Shown here one piece after another: positions 1-8,299 of a stretch of 64,000 nt of DNA (its first letter is position 1; each line of letters begins with the position of its first letter). The notes under the pieces were generated by a model that worked only from the letters and a program-made list of their open reading frames with translations, did not search any database and was not told where the DNA came from. The DNA comes from Arachidicoccus terrestris. GTDB lineage: Bacteria > Bacteroidota > Bacteroidia > Chitinophagales > Chitinophagaceae. The position numbers were made by a program, and so were the translations under genes. Location: positions 1,860,001 to 1,924,000 of the forward strand of contig NZ_CP083387.1 in the NCBI RefSeq assembly GCF_020042345.1, written 5' to 3'.

Positions 1-1008
1 AATCCGGACAGAGAAGCCAGCGGTTCTATTGTGGAAGCTTCTTTGGATAAAGGCCGTGGATATGTAGCGACCCTGCTGGTTCAAAACGGCACCCTCCGCC
101 AGGGAGACCTGGTTGTGGCCGGTCAATATTATGGCAGAATGAAGGCTATGTTCAATGAGTTGAACCAACGCATTGAAGTAGCGGGACCTTCTACCCCGGT
201 ACAGGTATTGGGCCTGAATGGTGCGCCACAGGCGGGTGAGAAAATCAAAGTGTATCAGGATGAATCTGAGGCTAAGGATATCGCTAATAAAAGAGCACAG
301 ATCATGCGTGAACAGGGACTTAGAACCCGTAAACATATTACCCTTGATGAAATCGGACGCCGTCTGGCTCTGGGTAACTTTAAAGAACTTAACATTATCA
401 TCAAAGGTGACGTAGACGGTTCCGTGGAAGCCCTTAGCGATTCGCTGCAAAAACTTTCAACAGAAGAGATTGTCGTTACTGTGGTTCATAAAGCGGTGGG
501 ACAGATCTCGGAAAGTGATGTATTGCTCGCTACAGCCTCTGATGCTATCATACTTGGCTTTAATGTCCGTGCCTCTGCTCAGGCAGCCCGCCTGGCTGAT
601 GAAGAAGGAGTGGAAATCAAGACCTATTCCATCATCTACAACGCAATTGAAGAAATCAAGAGCGCCATGGAAGGCATGCTTGAACCGAAGATCCAGGAGA
701 AAGAAGTGGCTACGGTTGAGATCAGGGAAGTTTACAAGTTTGATAAGGCCACCGTTGCCGGATGTTATGTACTGGAAGGTAAAATCAAAAGGGACCACAA
801 AGTCCGGTTATTCCGCGATGGTATCCTGGTTTACCCAAGACAGGAAGGCGCCTACACAGAACTGGGCAGCTTAAAGCGTTTCAAAGATGATGTCAAGGAA
901 GTTGCGCAGGGATACGAGTGCGGTCTGACCCTGAAGACCTTTACAGATATTCAGGTAGGAGACAATATCGTAGCCTACGAGCAGGAAGAAATCAAACGTA
1001 CACTCTGA
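1..1008 (+). CDS. infB: Translation initiation factor IF-2, C-terminal part (5' end outside window)
   Basis: IF-2 is the GTPase that places initiator fMet-tRNA on the 30S subunit and promotes 50S joining. The frame is open from base 1, so only about 335 C-terminal residues are present and the G domain lies upstream of the window. What is seen is the domain II beta-barrel at the start ([17 protein letters not shown]), then the C1 domain beginning at [15 protein letters not shown], then the C2 fMet-tRNA-binding domain ending in [17 protein letters not shown]. These match IF-2 closely. A strong hairpin terminator follows, so infB ends its transcription unit here. Confidence 0.97.
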   Translation, partial: NPDREASGSIVEASLDKGRGYVATLLVQNGTLRQGDLVVAGQYYGRMKAMFNELNQRIEVAGPSTPVQVLGLNGAPQAGEKIKVYQDESEAKDIANKRAQIMREQGLRTRKHITLDEIGRRLALGNFKELNIIIKGDVDGSVEALSDSLQKLSTEEIVVTVVHKAVGQISESDVLLATASDAIILGFNVRASAQAARLADEEGVEIKTYSIIYNAIEEIKSAMEGMLEPKIQEKEVATVEIREVYKFDKATVAGCYVLEGKIKRDHKVRLFRDGILVYPRQEGAYTELGSLKRFKDDVKEVAQGYECGLTLKTFTDIQVGDNIVAYEQEEIKRTL

Positions 1009-1072
1009 TCATCAGTTCATTTGAATACGACTTAAATGACTGATTACCAGATGAGCAACCGATAAAAGAACA

Positions 1073-1117
1073 AAGGGCTAAATTATTTTTGGAAAATGAT
1101 TTAGCCCTTGTTTTTTC
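1073..1117 (+). terminator. Rho-independent terminator after infB
   Basis: A perfect 11-bp stem (AAGGGCTAAAT at 1073-1083 with ATTTAGCCCTT at 1099-1109) is followed at once by GTTTTTTC. Confidence 0.9.
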
Positions 1118-1154
1118 GGCACCATACATTTTGTTAAAACCCGCCACGGCTGGC

Positions 1155-1182
1155 TTTAACTGCCCTCAAATCACTATTTTTG
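1155..1182 (+). promoter_or_regulatory. Candidate Bacteroidota promoter of the SurA-like gene
   Basis: TATTTTTG at 1175-1182 fits the -7 consensus TAnnTTTG, and TTTA at 1155-1158 is a poor -33 candidate at slightly short spacing. The start codon follows about 50 bases downstream of the -7 box. This is consensus matching only. Confidence 0.4.
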
Positions 1183-1231
1183 AGACCGCCTCCGGCACTG
1201 CCAGAAGGTGAAACACAGATAATCATTGGTA

Positions 1232-2677
1232 ATGCATAGAAAAATGATAAAAAAGGGACTGACCCTGGCTGCTATAGCGATGAGCCTTGCCTTTGCGGCT
1301 AAAGCACAGCAAAACACTTCTAATAAAGTAGTAGTCGATAAGATTATTGCACAGGTAGGGGACGATATCGTCCTTAAATCCGATATCGATGAAGGTGTCA
1401 GGCAGTATACGGGCAATCCGGAATTCACCAACCTTCCGCCGAACCTGGATTGTCAGATTCTTAAGACACGTATCATGATGAAAGCACTGGCCTTACAGGC
1501 CAAGCGGGACTCCCTTCCTTTTTCTGATGATGAGGTCGAGAGTGCTTTTCAGAGCAGAATTCAAAATTATCTGCGTCAGTTCGGATCCAGGGAGGCCCTG
1601 GAACAGGCAGCCGGCAAAACGATCGAACAAATGCGTCAGGAGTGGACACCTGAGCTGAAGCAAACCATTCTGTCAGAAAAAATGCAGCGTTCCATTGCAC
1701 AAAATGTAACGATTACGCCTGTAGAAGTTGAAAACTATTATAATACGATCCCCAAGGACAGCCTTAAGTTCTATGAAAGCCAGTTTGAGGCCAGTCAGAT
1801 CATCATCTATCCGAAGCCCAATGGTGATGTCATTGCTTACATCAAAAATGAGTTAGAAGACTGGAAAAGACAGGTAGAAGAGAAAAAGGCCAATTTTGCG
1901 GCGCTGGCAAAATTATATTCCGACGAACCCGCCGCCAAAGAAACCGGCGGCCAGCTGAGTATCAACCGCCAGGATGATAAAGGCAGAATTGATCCGGACT
2001 TTATGAATGCAGCCTTCCGTTTAAGAGAGGGCCAGATATCTCCCGTTATTAAATCCCAGATGGGTTATCATATTATTCAGATGGTCAGCCGTGCCGGTAA
2101 TGACGCTGTCGTAAGGCATATCATTAAAATTCCACCGGTAACCGATGAAGAGGTTCAGATTGTAAAAAAGAAGATGGACAGCATTAAAGATCTCCTGACC
2201 ACTGATAAAATGACTTTTTCTGAAGCATTCAACCGTTTTAATGAAGACAAGGAGGCTAAATACAATGCCGGCGCCATCTATGGAATAGAAAACTATAGCC
2301 CGGTGACTACCTTTACCATCGATCAGCTCCGGGATAAAGATCTGGTGAAGCTGCTACCCACCATGAAAGTAGGCGAATATTCTGATCCGCAGGTCTTTAC
2401 TGACCAGACCGGCAGACAAGGCGTTCGTATCATTTATCTGAGAGTGCGTACAGAACCGCACAGAGAAAATATCAAAGATGATTACGACAAAATTGCCCAG
2501 CGGGCGCTCACTATCAAGAAACAGGAAGCACTGGATGACTGGCTCACCAAACACATGAAAGACTTTTATATCCAGATCGACCCTGCCTATGCTCATTGTC
2601 CGGAACTCGTTAAGTGGATGCAGGGTACCAATGAGAAAGTAGAGCACTATTCTTCAGAGGAATTGAAAAACAAGTAA
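1232..2677 (+). CDS. SurA-like periplasmic peptidylprolyl isomerase/chaperone
   Basis: Predicted periplasmic chaperone that helps unfolded outer-membrane proteins cross the periplasm. The N-terminus is a signal peptide (MIKKGLTLAAIAMSLAFAAKA, cut near AKA-Q), followed by a SurA-type opening (KVVVDKIIAQVGDDIVLKSDID) and a helical SurA N domain. A PpiC/parvulin domain follows at about residues 180-290 (SQIIIYPKPNGD to GYHIIQMVSRAG), then a second, more diverged parvulin-like segment (VRHIIKIPP onward). Length (about 480 aa) fits the family. ATG codons at 1232 and 1244 and a TTG at 1226 are all possible; 1244 gives the most compact signal peptide. A terminator follows directly. Confidence 0.9.
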   Translation: MHRKMIKKGLTLAAIAMSLAFAAKAQQNTSNKVVVDKIIAQVGDDIVLKSDIDEGVRQYTGNPEFTNLPPNLDCQILKTRIMMKALALQAKRDSLPFSDDEVESAFQSRIQNYLRQFGSREALEQAAGKTIEQMRQEWTPELKQTILSEKMQRSIAQNVTITPVEVENYYNTIPKDSLKFYESQFEASQIIIYPKPNGDVIAYIKNELEDWKRQVEEKKANFAALAKLYSDEPAAKETGGQLSINRQDDKGRIDPDFMNAAFRLREGQISPVIKSQMGYHIIQMVSRAGNDAVVRHIIKIPPVTDEEVQIVKKKMDSIKDLLTTDKMTFSEAFNRFNEDKEAKYNAGAIYGIENYSPVTTFTIDQLRDKDLVKLLPTMKVGEYSDPQVFTDQTGRQGVRIIYLRVRTEPHRENIKDDYDKIAQRALTIKKQEALDDWLTKHMKDFYIQIDPAYAHCPELVKWMQGTNEKVEHYSSEELKNK

Positions 2678-2700
2678 TATTTATTTTTTTATAGAAAATA

Positions 2701-2720
2701 GCCGCATCAGCGGCTTTTTT
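2701..2720 (+). terminator. Rho-independent terminator after the SurA-like gene
   Basis: Stem GCCGC (2701-2705) with GCGGC (2710-2714), four-base loop ATCA, then TTTTTT. Confidence 0.85.
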
Positions 2721-2820
2721 CGTGTATAATATCTCCCGATGGCCACAGGTTCGCAATCTTGCTTTAATTTTGAGCCGAAAGGGTCACCCGGCGATACGCC
2801 TTATAACAAAGAAATTTTAT

Positions 2821-4089
2821 ATGCAGTCATCGGGCTTACATAAACTCCGGAACATTCTCCAACCGATGGGCCGACACAGGCAGCTTTTGTCACGGTGGCT
2901 GCTCAGTTGTGTTGTATTCCTGTCAGCTTTCCCACAACAGGAGGCCAGTGCCCAAGCTGCAAAAGAAAGAACTTTCTCTTCCCAAAGACTCACGCAGATT
3001 AATTATGTTTTGCAGCGCCTTGATAGCCAGCAAGTGAAGGACGGATCAGATCCGGTATTCCTTGTCGGGAGCTATCCTTCCTATATCCATCACAGAAGAC
3101 ACTTTAAAAAAAAGAAAAAAGACATCACCATATTCTTTAATATCCTGATTGATATAACGCTTAAAAGTGTCCGGTCACAACTGCCCGATAGCCTTCAGAC
3201 TAAAATCGATACACTGCTGCACCGCTCTGCAGCCATCTATCCCCGATTCTACAATCAAAAGCGGGGTTCTTACAATTTCTGGCTCCGGGATTCTGCCTAC
3301 AGATTCCCCTATTCCTGGTGGATACCGATCATTAAAAAAAACGGGGCCGTTCCGGACGACATGGATGACACCGTACTGTCCCGCTTCGTAGATCCCAAGG
3401 GCGGCAAAGACTCCCTGGAAAATTTGCATCAACGCATGCAGGCCTATACCCACAAGCAGGGCGAAAAACTGCGCACGGCACCCCGGGCTTACCGAAATTA
3501 CGCCACCTACTCTACCTGGTTCGGTAAAAAGTTCCCCGTTGTCCTTGACGGGGTCGTCCTGAGCAACATACTGAGCTTTGTCAATCATTATGCGCTGCCC
3601 TGGACCGGAGCGGATTCAGCGGCCCTGCGATTTATCATACAGACCGTTCGTTCCGGTGACTACATTAACCGCCCGCTGGCGATCTCCCCCTATTACGGTA
3701 AAACATCCATTATACTCTATCATTACAGCCGGCTGATGCAGCAAGGCCGGCTACCTGCTCTTGACAGCCTTCGCCCGGAATTGATCCGGACATGCCATCA
3801 CCTGTTAAATGCCGGTACGGGCACAGCGCTGATGGAAAAGATCATTGCCGCCAATGCGCTGGTCTGGCTGGGCGAACCGGCACCAGAGTTATCTCTTCCG
3901 GGCAGAAAAAACTGGAAGGAACAGATTGAACACAGTGATTTTGCCTACTTTATCGGCAATATACCTTCCTATATGCCCCGTCCCGTACAGGGAGCCCTGA
4001 CCGGTATCAATGGTCTGATGTACTATCATTACTGTCCGGCCTTCAACGACGCATTGGTATTGCAGTATCTGGTATCAAACCCCGGATAG
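2821..4089 (+). CDS. Secreted protein with a DxDDT motif, possible alpha/alpha-toroid enzyme
   Basis: I cannot assign this protein to a named family. The start at 2821 gives 422 aa; the frame is open from 2722, and a later ATG at 2866 is also possible. A hydrophobic stretch (LLSRWLLSCVVFLSAF) ending near ASAQA looks like a signal peptide. The mid-part carries YNFWLRDSAYRFP and then PDDMDDTVLSRF, with the DMDDT at 3358-3372 (residues 180-184 from the 2821 start). DxDDT is the acid motif of class II terpene cyclases, but the surrounding sequence is not a recognisable squalene-hopene cyclase. An (alpha/alpha) toroid of another function is equally possible. The gene stands alone between two terminators or hairpins. 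Confidence 0.75.
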   Translation: MQSSGLHKLRNILQPMGRHRQLLSRWLLSCVVFLSAFPQQEASAQAAKERTFSSQRLTQINYVLQRLDSQQVKDGSDPVFLVGSYPSYIHHRRHFKKKKKDITIFFNILIDITLKSVRSQLPDSLQTKIDTLLHRSAAIYPRFYNQKRGSYNFWLRDSAYRFPYSWWIPIIKKNGAVPDDMDDTVLSRFVDPKGGKDSLENLHQRMQAYTHKQGEKLRTAPRAYRNYATYSTWFGKKFPVVLDGVVLSNILSFVNHYALPWTGADSAALRFIIQTVRSGDYINRPLAISPYYGKTSIILYHYSRLMQQGRLPALDSLRPELIRTCHHLLNAGTGTALMEKIIAANALVWLGEPAPELSLPGRKNWKEQIEHSDFAYFIGNIPSYMPRPVQGALTGINGLMYYHYCPAFNDALVLQYLVSNPG

Positions 4090-4095
4090 GCCACT

Positions 4096-4119
4096 GACAG
4101 ACAGGCAAATCTGTCTGTC
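4096..4119. other. Perfect hairpin without T-tract
   Basis: GACAGACAG (4096-4104) pairs with CTGTCTGTC (4111-4119) across a six-base loop, just downstream of the DMDDT gene. No T-run follows on the plus strand, so it is either an RNA-stabilising 3' hairpin or a weak terminator. Confidence 0.5.
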
Positions 4120-4177
4120 CAAAAAGAGGCTGATTAAAAGGGCAGCGCTCTCCAGCTGTTTTTCGCAACTTTTGTCA

Positions 4178-4185
4178 TAAATTTG
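4178..4185 (+). promoter_or_regulatory. -7 box of purL promoter
   Basis: TAAATTTG matches TAnnTTTG exactly and sits 38 bases before the purL ATG. A T-rich patch at 4158-4163 could serve as the -33 element. Confidence 0.5.
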
Positions 4186-4222
4186 CGTGGCATTTCAATT
4201 ACAATTTTTCTTAAAGATTCCA

Positions 4223-6442
4223 ATGGAAATTACCGTACAACACGCCGAAGAGCTGCGGCTCACCGCAGAAGAATTTGAACTGATTAAACAAAAATTAGGT
4301 CGTACACCGAACTTCACCGAACTCTGTATATTCAGTGCAATGTGGAGTGAGCACTGCAGTTATAAAAACTCTATTAAATGGCTGAAAACCCTGCCCCGTG
4401 AAGGCGGCAGAATGCTGGTGGCTGCCGGAGAGGAAAATGCAGGCTTAATGGATATGGGTGATGGTTACGGTGTCGTATTCAAAATTGAAAGTCATAACCA
4501 CCCCAGTGCCATTGAGCCCTTCCAGGGAGCGGCCACAGGAGTAGGCGGTATCCAGCGCGATATCTTCACCATGGGCGCCCGCCCCATAGCTTCATTAAAT
4601 AGCCTGCGTTTCGGCAACCTGAAAGATAAGAAAACACAGCGCCTGATGGCCGGTATTGTACATGGAATCGGCCATTATGGGAACTGCTTCGGTGTCCCGA
4701 CCGTTGCCGGCGAAGTATATTTTGAAGACTGCTATCATACCAATCCGCTGGTCAATGCCATGAGTGTCGGCATAGTAGACACCAAAAGAACCGTCAGCGC
4801 GACGGCAGAAGGTAAGGGCAACCCTATTTTCTTTGTCGGCAGTGCCACAGGAAAGGACGGAATCGGGGGAGCAAGCTTCGCTTCTGCCAATATCACGGAA
4901 GAAAGTACCGAGGAACTTCCTGCCGTTCAGGTAGGGGATCCTTTCCAGGAGAAAAAATTACTGGAAGCCTGTCTGGAAGTACTTCAGACAGACGCTGTAG
5001 TGGGTATGCAGGATATGGGTGCAGCCGGAATTATCTGTTCCACGGCGGAAATGAGTGCGAAAGGAGGTGTGGGCATGCACATTGATCTGGAAAAAGTGCC
5101 CACCCGTCAGAAGAATATGAAGGCCTGGGAACTCCTGCTCAGCGAAAGCCAGGAAAGAATGCTGCTGGTAGCACACAAAGGCAAGGAAAACCAAGTCCTG
5201 GAAGTATTTGAAAAATGGGACCTCCCTTGCAGCGAAATCGGTTATGTAACAGATGACGGCCAACTTAGATTCTACATGAATGGCCAACTGGAAGCCGAGG
5301 TTCCGGCTGAAGAACTGGTATTGGGTGGTGGCGCACCGCAATACGACAGAGCCTACAGCCGCCCCGCCTATTTAGATAAAGTAGAAGCATTTGACCAAAA
5401 TACGGTTGCGGACCTGACAGACAATGCGGCTATCAAAGTAGCTGCAGAAAATCTGATCCAACTTCCCAATATTGCCAATAAAAGATGGGTAACCGTACAA
5501 TACGACTCCATGGTCGGCACGGCCAATACCCAGACCAATGCACCCAGCGATGCTGCAGTCGTCCTGGCCAAAGGTACCGGCAAGGCCCTGGCGGTCACCA
5601 CGGATTGCAATAGCCGTTATGTGTACGCGGACCCGTTCGTCGGTGCAGAGATCGCGGTAGCAGAAGCAGCCCGGAACATTATCTGCTCCGGAGGAGAGCC
5701 CATTGGCGTAACCAACTGTCTGAATTTTGGGAATCCCTATAATCCAGAGGTATATTATCAGTTTGTAAAAGCCGTTCAGGGTATGGGAGAAGCCTGCAGG
5801 AAATTTAATACACCGGTTACGGGTGGTAATGTGAGCTTCTATAACCAGAACCCAACCGGCCCGGTCTATCCGACCCCCACCATTGGCATGGTCGGCATTC
5901 TGGATGACATCAATAATAAAATGAGCCTGGACTATAAAAAAGCAGGCGATGCCATTTACCTGATCGGAGAAAGCAAAGACGATATCGGCTCTTCTGAATA
6001 TCTACACAAGCTCCATAAAGTAGAACATTCCAGGGTGCCGGCCTTTGATCTGGAAGAAGAATACAATATACAACAGCTCATAGCGGAGCTGATCAAGGCC
6101 GGACAGATCAGCAGCGCGCACGACATCAGTGAAGGTGGCCTAATGATCACCCTGCTGGAAAAAGGCTTTAACCGTAACCTGGGATTCGACGTCCGCAATC
6201 AAACGCAGGTCAGACAAGATGCCTTCTGGTTTGGAGAAGCACAGAGCCGTGTTGTCGTCAGTGTACCTGCTGACGGGGCCAGCGCATTTGAATCGGGACT
6301 GAAAGCCAAAGGGGCTGCCTTCAGCAAATTAGGAACGGTCACTTCGGGCGAACTTGTCGTAGATGGGATCAACTGGGGTACAATTACCGCTTGGAAAGAC
6401 AAATATGATACCGCCATCGAAAATCTGATCGCGGAAAACTAG
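4223..6442 (+). CDS. purL: Phosphoribosylformylglycinamidine synthase, small-type PurL subunit
   Basis: Catalyses the ATP- and glutamine-dependent conversion of FGAR to FGAM in de novo purine synthesis. The 739-aa length is that of the small, multi-subunit PurL, which needs separate PurS and PurQ proteins; neither is in the window. Clear family blocks are SAMWSEHCSYKNS near residue 37, ESHNHPSAIEPFQGAATGVGG, the QDMGAAGI block, a second half with GGNVSFYNQNP, and AHDISEGGL. The ATG at 4223 is chosen because the protein then starts with MEITVQHAEELRLT, a normal PurL beginning; the frame is open to 4187. It is monocistronic, with its own promoter box and terminator. Confidence 0.96.
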   Translation: MEITVQHAEELRLTAEEFELIKQKLGRTPNFTELCIFSAMWSEHCSYKNSIKWLKTLPREGGRMLVAAGEENAGLMDMGDGYGVVFKIESHNHPSAIEPFQGAATGVGGIQRDIFTMGARPIASLNSLRFGNLKDKKTQRLMAGIVHGIGHYGNCFGVPTVAGEVYFEDCYHTNPLVNAMSVGIVDTKRTVSATAEGKGNPIFFVGSATGKDGIGGASFASANITEESTEELPAVQVGDPFQEKKLLEACLEVLQTDAVVGMQDMGAAGIICSTAEMSAKGGVGMHIDLEKVPTRQKNMKAWELLLSESQERMLLVAHKGKENQVLEVFEKWDLPCSEIGYVTDDGQLRFYMNGQLEAEVPAEELVLGGGAPQYDRAYSRPAYLDKVEAFDQNTVADLTDNAAIKVAAENLIQLPNIANKRWVTVQYDSMVGTANTQTNAPSDAAVVLAKGTGKALAVTTDCNSRYVYADPFVGAEIAVAEAARNIICSGGEPIGVTNCLNFGNPYNPEVYYQFVKAVQGMGEACRKFNTPVTGGNVSFYNQNPTGPVYPTPTIGMVGILDDINNKMSLDYKKAGDAIYLIGESKDDIGSSEYLHKLHKVEHSRVPAFDLEEEYNIQQLIAELIKAGQISSAHDISEGGLMITLLEKGFNRNLGFDVRNQTQVRQDAFWFGEAQSRVVVSVPADGASAFESGLKAKGAAFSKLGTVTSGELVVDGINWGTITAWKDKYDTAIENLIAEN

Positions 6443-6466
6443 CAAGATAAGGCTACTACGTCAAGA

Positions 6467-6509
6467 AACCTTCCCGGCGGATATCTCATCTATGCCGGGA
6501 AGGTTTTTT
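6467..6509 (+). terminator. Rho-independent terminator after purL
   Basis: A perfect 12-bp stem (AACCTTCCCGGC at 6467-6478 with GCCGGGAAGGTT at 6494-6505) runs into a T-tract. Confidence 0.9.
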
Positions 6510-6616
6510 ATGACCGCAACCAGAATAAATGATTCCTGATTTCGATACTCATTTTCCAGAATCCATAAACGGATAATACAATAATATTCCATCTTTGTTG
6601 ACATAAAAAGTGGAAT

Positions 6617-6946
6617 ATGTGCGATTTTAATAACCTCAGTTCTAATGAAAACGGATTTATTCTCCGCTGCAGGCAATGCGGATACTATCAAGTTGGCTTT
6701 GCAGGTATAATGCTCTCACTCAACGGGGAAGACTATGACAAATTTTGTCGTCTGATTGAACATCTGAATGGCAGGCCTGTTGACGAAGATAAACGGCATT
6801 CCCGTCATATTGTGATTCCCACACCGTATTATGGTGTCAATCTCCTTTTGTGCAAACACGAAATAGACGAATTGCAGATGCTGTTGTCTACCGCCGAGAC
6901 CGAACTGGTAGCACAATCTATGATGGCGCTGTTCACCGATAACTAA
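6617..6946 (+). CDS. Small cytosolic protein with a CxxC pair
   Basis: Function unknown. The 109-aa protein has no signal peptide or membrane segment. Residues 18-21 form CRQC in the context ILRCRQCGYYQVGF, which looks like half of a zinc ribbon; further cysteines are at 2, 44 and 79. The C-terminal part is helical (HEIDELQMLLSTAETEL). It has the look of a Bacteroidota-restricted domain of unknown function. It stands alone, downstream of the purL terminator, with an imperfect -7-like box (CATCTTTG) just upstream. Confidence 0.8.
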   Translation: MCDFNNLSSNENGFILRCRQCGYYQVGFAGIMLSLNGEDYDKFCRLIEHLNGRPVDEDKRHSRHIVIPTPYYGVNLLLCKHEIDELQMLLSTAETELVAQSMMALFTDN

Positions 6947-7070
6947 AGTAATATTAAGTCCAGATAGGTAATGGTGCGGCAGCGATCGTAAACTTCTTTG
7001 CCGCGGACAGGATGATACAAGCCGGCTTAGGCTGCTTATCTGGCACAAATTCCGGTCCGAGTCCATGTTT

Positions 7071-7097
7071 AAAAACTGACCGGTCGACAGTTTTTTT
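7071..7097 (+). terminator. Possible terminator after the CxxC gene
   Basis: AAAAACTG (7071-7078) pairs with CAGTTTTT (7088-7095), and the loop contains ACCGGT. The T-run continues to 7097. The stem is AT-rich and 125 bases from the stop codon, so confidence is moderate. Confidence 0.5.
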
Positions 7098-7109
7098 CCG
7101 ACCATTTGT

Positions 7110-7141
7110 CCCGGTTCTCATTTGAAGAACCGGGTTTTTTA
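7110..7141 (+). terminator. Rho-independent terminator ahead of the Pr6Pr-like gene
   Basis: CCCGGTTCT (7110-7118) pairs with AGAACCGGG (7126-7134) and is followed by TTTTTT. It sits about 50 bases upstream of the next start codon. It may end read-through from the left or act as a leader attenuator; the remaining sequence between 6947 and 7192 shows nothing else. Confidence 0.7.
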
Positions 7142-7192
7142 TTTCTGTTGAAGGAAGTAACTTTGGAGATCAGACCAACCATAGAAATAAAC

Positions 7193-7819
7193 ATGGCGCT
7201 TACGCTCACATACTCAGTTTCTACCGTCCGTTTTATTGCCGGCACCCTGGCAGTACTTTGCTGGTTAAGTCTGCTGCTGCAATGGACACTCCTATACGGG
7301 CGCGTGAACCATTCTGTGCGCCATACCCTGGCCAGATTCTTCGGTTATTTTACGATACTGTCCAACACCCTGGTGGCCATTAGCTTTAGCCTATGGTTTA
7401 TCTATCCGGTGGACCGCCTGAGCGGCACTTTGCAGGCTACACTATTTACTGCCATTTGCGTCTATATAATCATCGTAGCTGTTATCTATCATGCTCTGCT
7501 TAGAAAACTGGCGGTATTGCAAGGCCTGGATCAACTGGTCAATGCCATGCTGCATACCTGGTTACCTGTTTCATATATCGTATGCTGGCAGCTACTGATG
7601 CCTGCTGGCCTCCTCGATTTTACTCTGATCCCTTATTTTCTGATCTTCCCCGTCCTTTACCTGGTATATGTACTGCTATTAGGGTATAAGACGGATCATT
7701 ATCCCTATCCTTTTATAAACGTGCTGGAATCCGGCTACGCTGCAGTGTTGCGTAACGCCGTATTTATCACCCTGGGCTTTATCCTGCTTTCTTGTCTGTT
7801 GATATGGTGGAAAAGCTAG
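7193..7819 (+). CDS. Pr6Pr-like integral membrane protein
   Basis: A 208-aa, almost wholly hydrophobic protein with about six membrane helices. It begins MALTLTYSVSTVRFIAGTLA and has polar loops such as LLYGRVNHSVRHTLARFFGYF, which includes the FFGYFTILSNTL block typical of the Pr6Pr/FAR-17a-AIG1-like family. Biochemical function in bacteria is not established. ATG 7193 was chosen over the longer frame beginning at 7106 because the extension overlaps the terminator and is unlike the family start. No partner genes are obvious. Confidence 0.75.
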   Translation: MALTLTYSVSTVRFIAGTLAVLCWLSLLLQWTLLYGRVNHSVRHTLARFFGYFTILSNTLVAISFSLWFIYPVDRLSGTLQATLFTAICVYIIIVAVIYHALLRKLAVLQGLDQLVNAMLHTWLPVSYIVCWQLLMPAGLLDFTLIPYFLIFPVLYLVYVLLLGYKTDHYPYPFINVLESGYAAVLRNAVFITLGFILLSCLLIWWKS

Positions 7820-7876
7820 TACTTTAAAATATACTCCTGATTTGCCCAGGGCCGGGTATGCACATAAATATCGAAA

Positions 7877-8284
7877 TTAATAGGGTTTATATCCAACACC
7901 CGCCTTTTTTAATTCTTCCAGACTAATAGCGGGTATTTGTCCTGTTTTCAGCTTCTCAGCGACGACATGCCCGATCTGGTCAGCCCCTGCCTTACTACTG
8001 AATCCACATCTGCCGGAAACGGCAGGTACCCGTAACTGCCGGACAAGGACACGTCCTCCTGCGTAGATTTCATAGCCCCAGAGATGGTCACTGCCAGGCA
8101 GCGAAATGGTCTGTACGGTAAGGCTCAATGTATCCTCTTGCAAAGAGGATACGGCGGGTTGCCCCGCAGCAACCTGTTCAGTAGCTTTTTTAATTGTACC
8201 GGAGTGGTTATCCCTGCAACTGCCCAGCAATACTATTGCTGTGAATCCTGCAATATGCAAAAACCTGTTTTTTACGTGCATCAT
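7877..8284 (-). CDS. DUF4907-like lipoprotein
   Basis: A short lipoprotein (135 aa) with a signal peptide and lipobox (IVLLGSC). The mature part carries GYEIYAGGRVLVRQLRVPAVSG and GFSSKAGADQIGHVV, the pattern I associate with DUF4907. Proteins of this type often sit beside kelch lipoproteins in Bacteroidota. Here the gene starts 15 bases after the kelch gene on the same strand, so the two are almost certainly co-transcribed. Function is unknown; an envelope role together with the kelch protein is an inference. Confidence 0.75.
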   Translation of the reverse strand: MMHVKNRFLHIAGFTAIVLLGSCRDNHSGTIKKATEQVAAGQPAVSSLQEDTLSLTVQTISLPGSDHLWGYEIYAGGRVLVRQLRVPAVSGRCGFSSKAGADQIGHVVAEKLKTGQIPAISLEELKKAGVGYKPY

Positions 8285-8299
8285 ATTTGCTGTGATTTC

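Noticed and set aside
7071-7141. Two adjacent hairpins considered as a riboswitch for the Pr6Pr-like gene
   Set aside because: Both look like ordinary terminators, and no aptamer-like conserved core precedes them.
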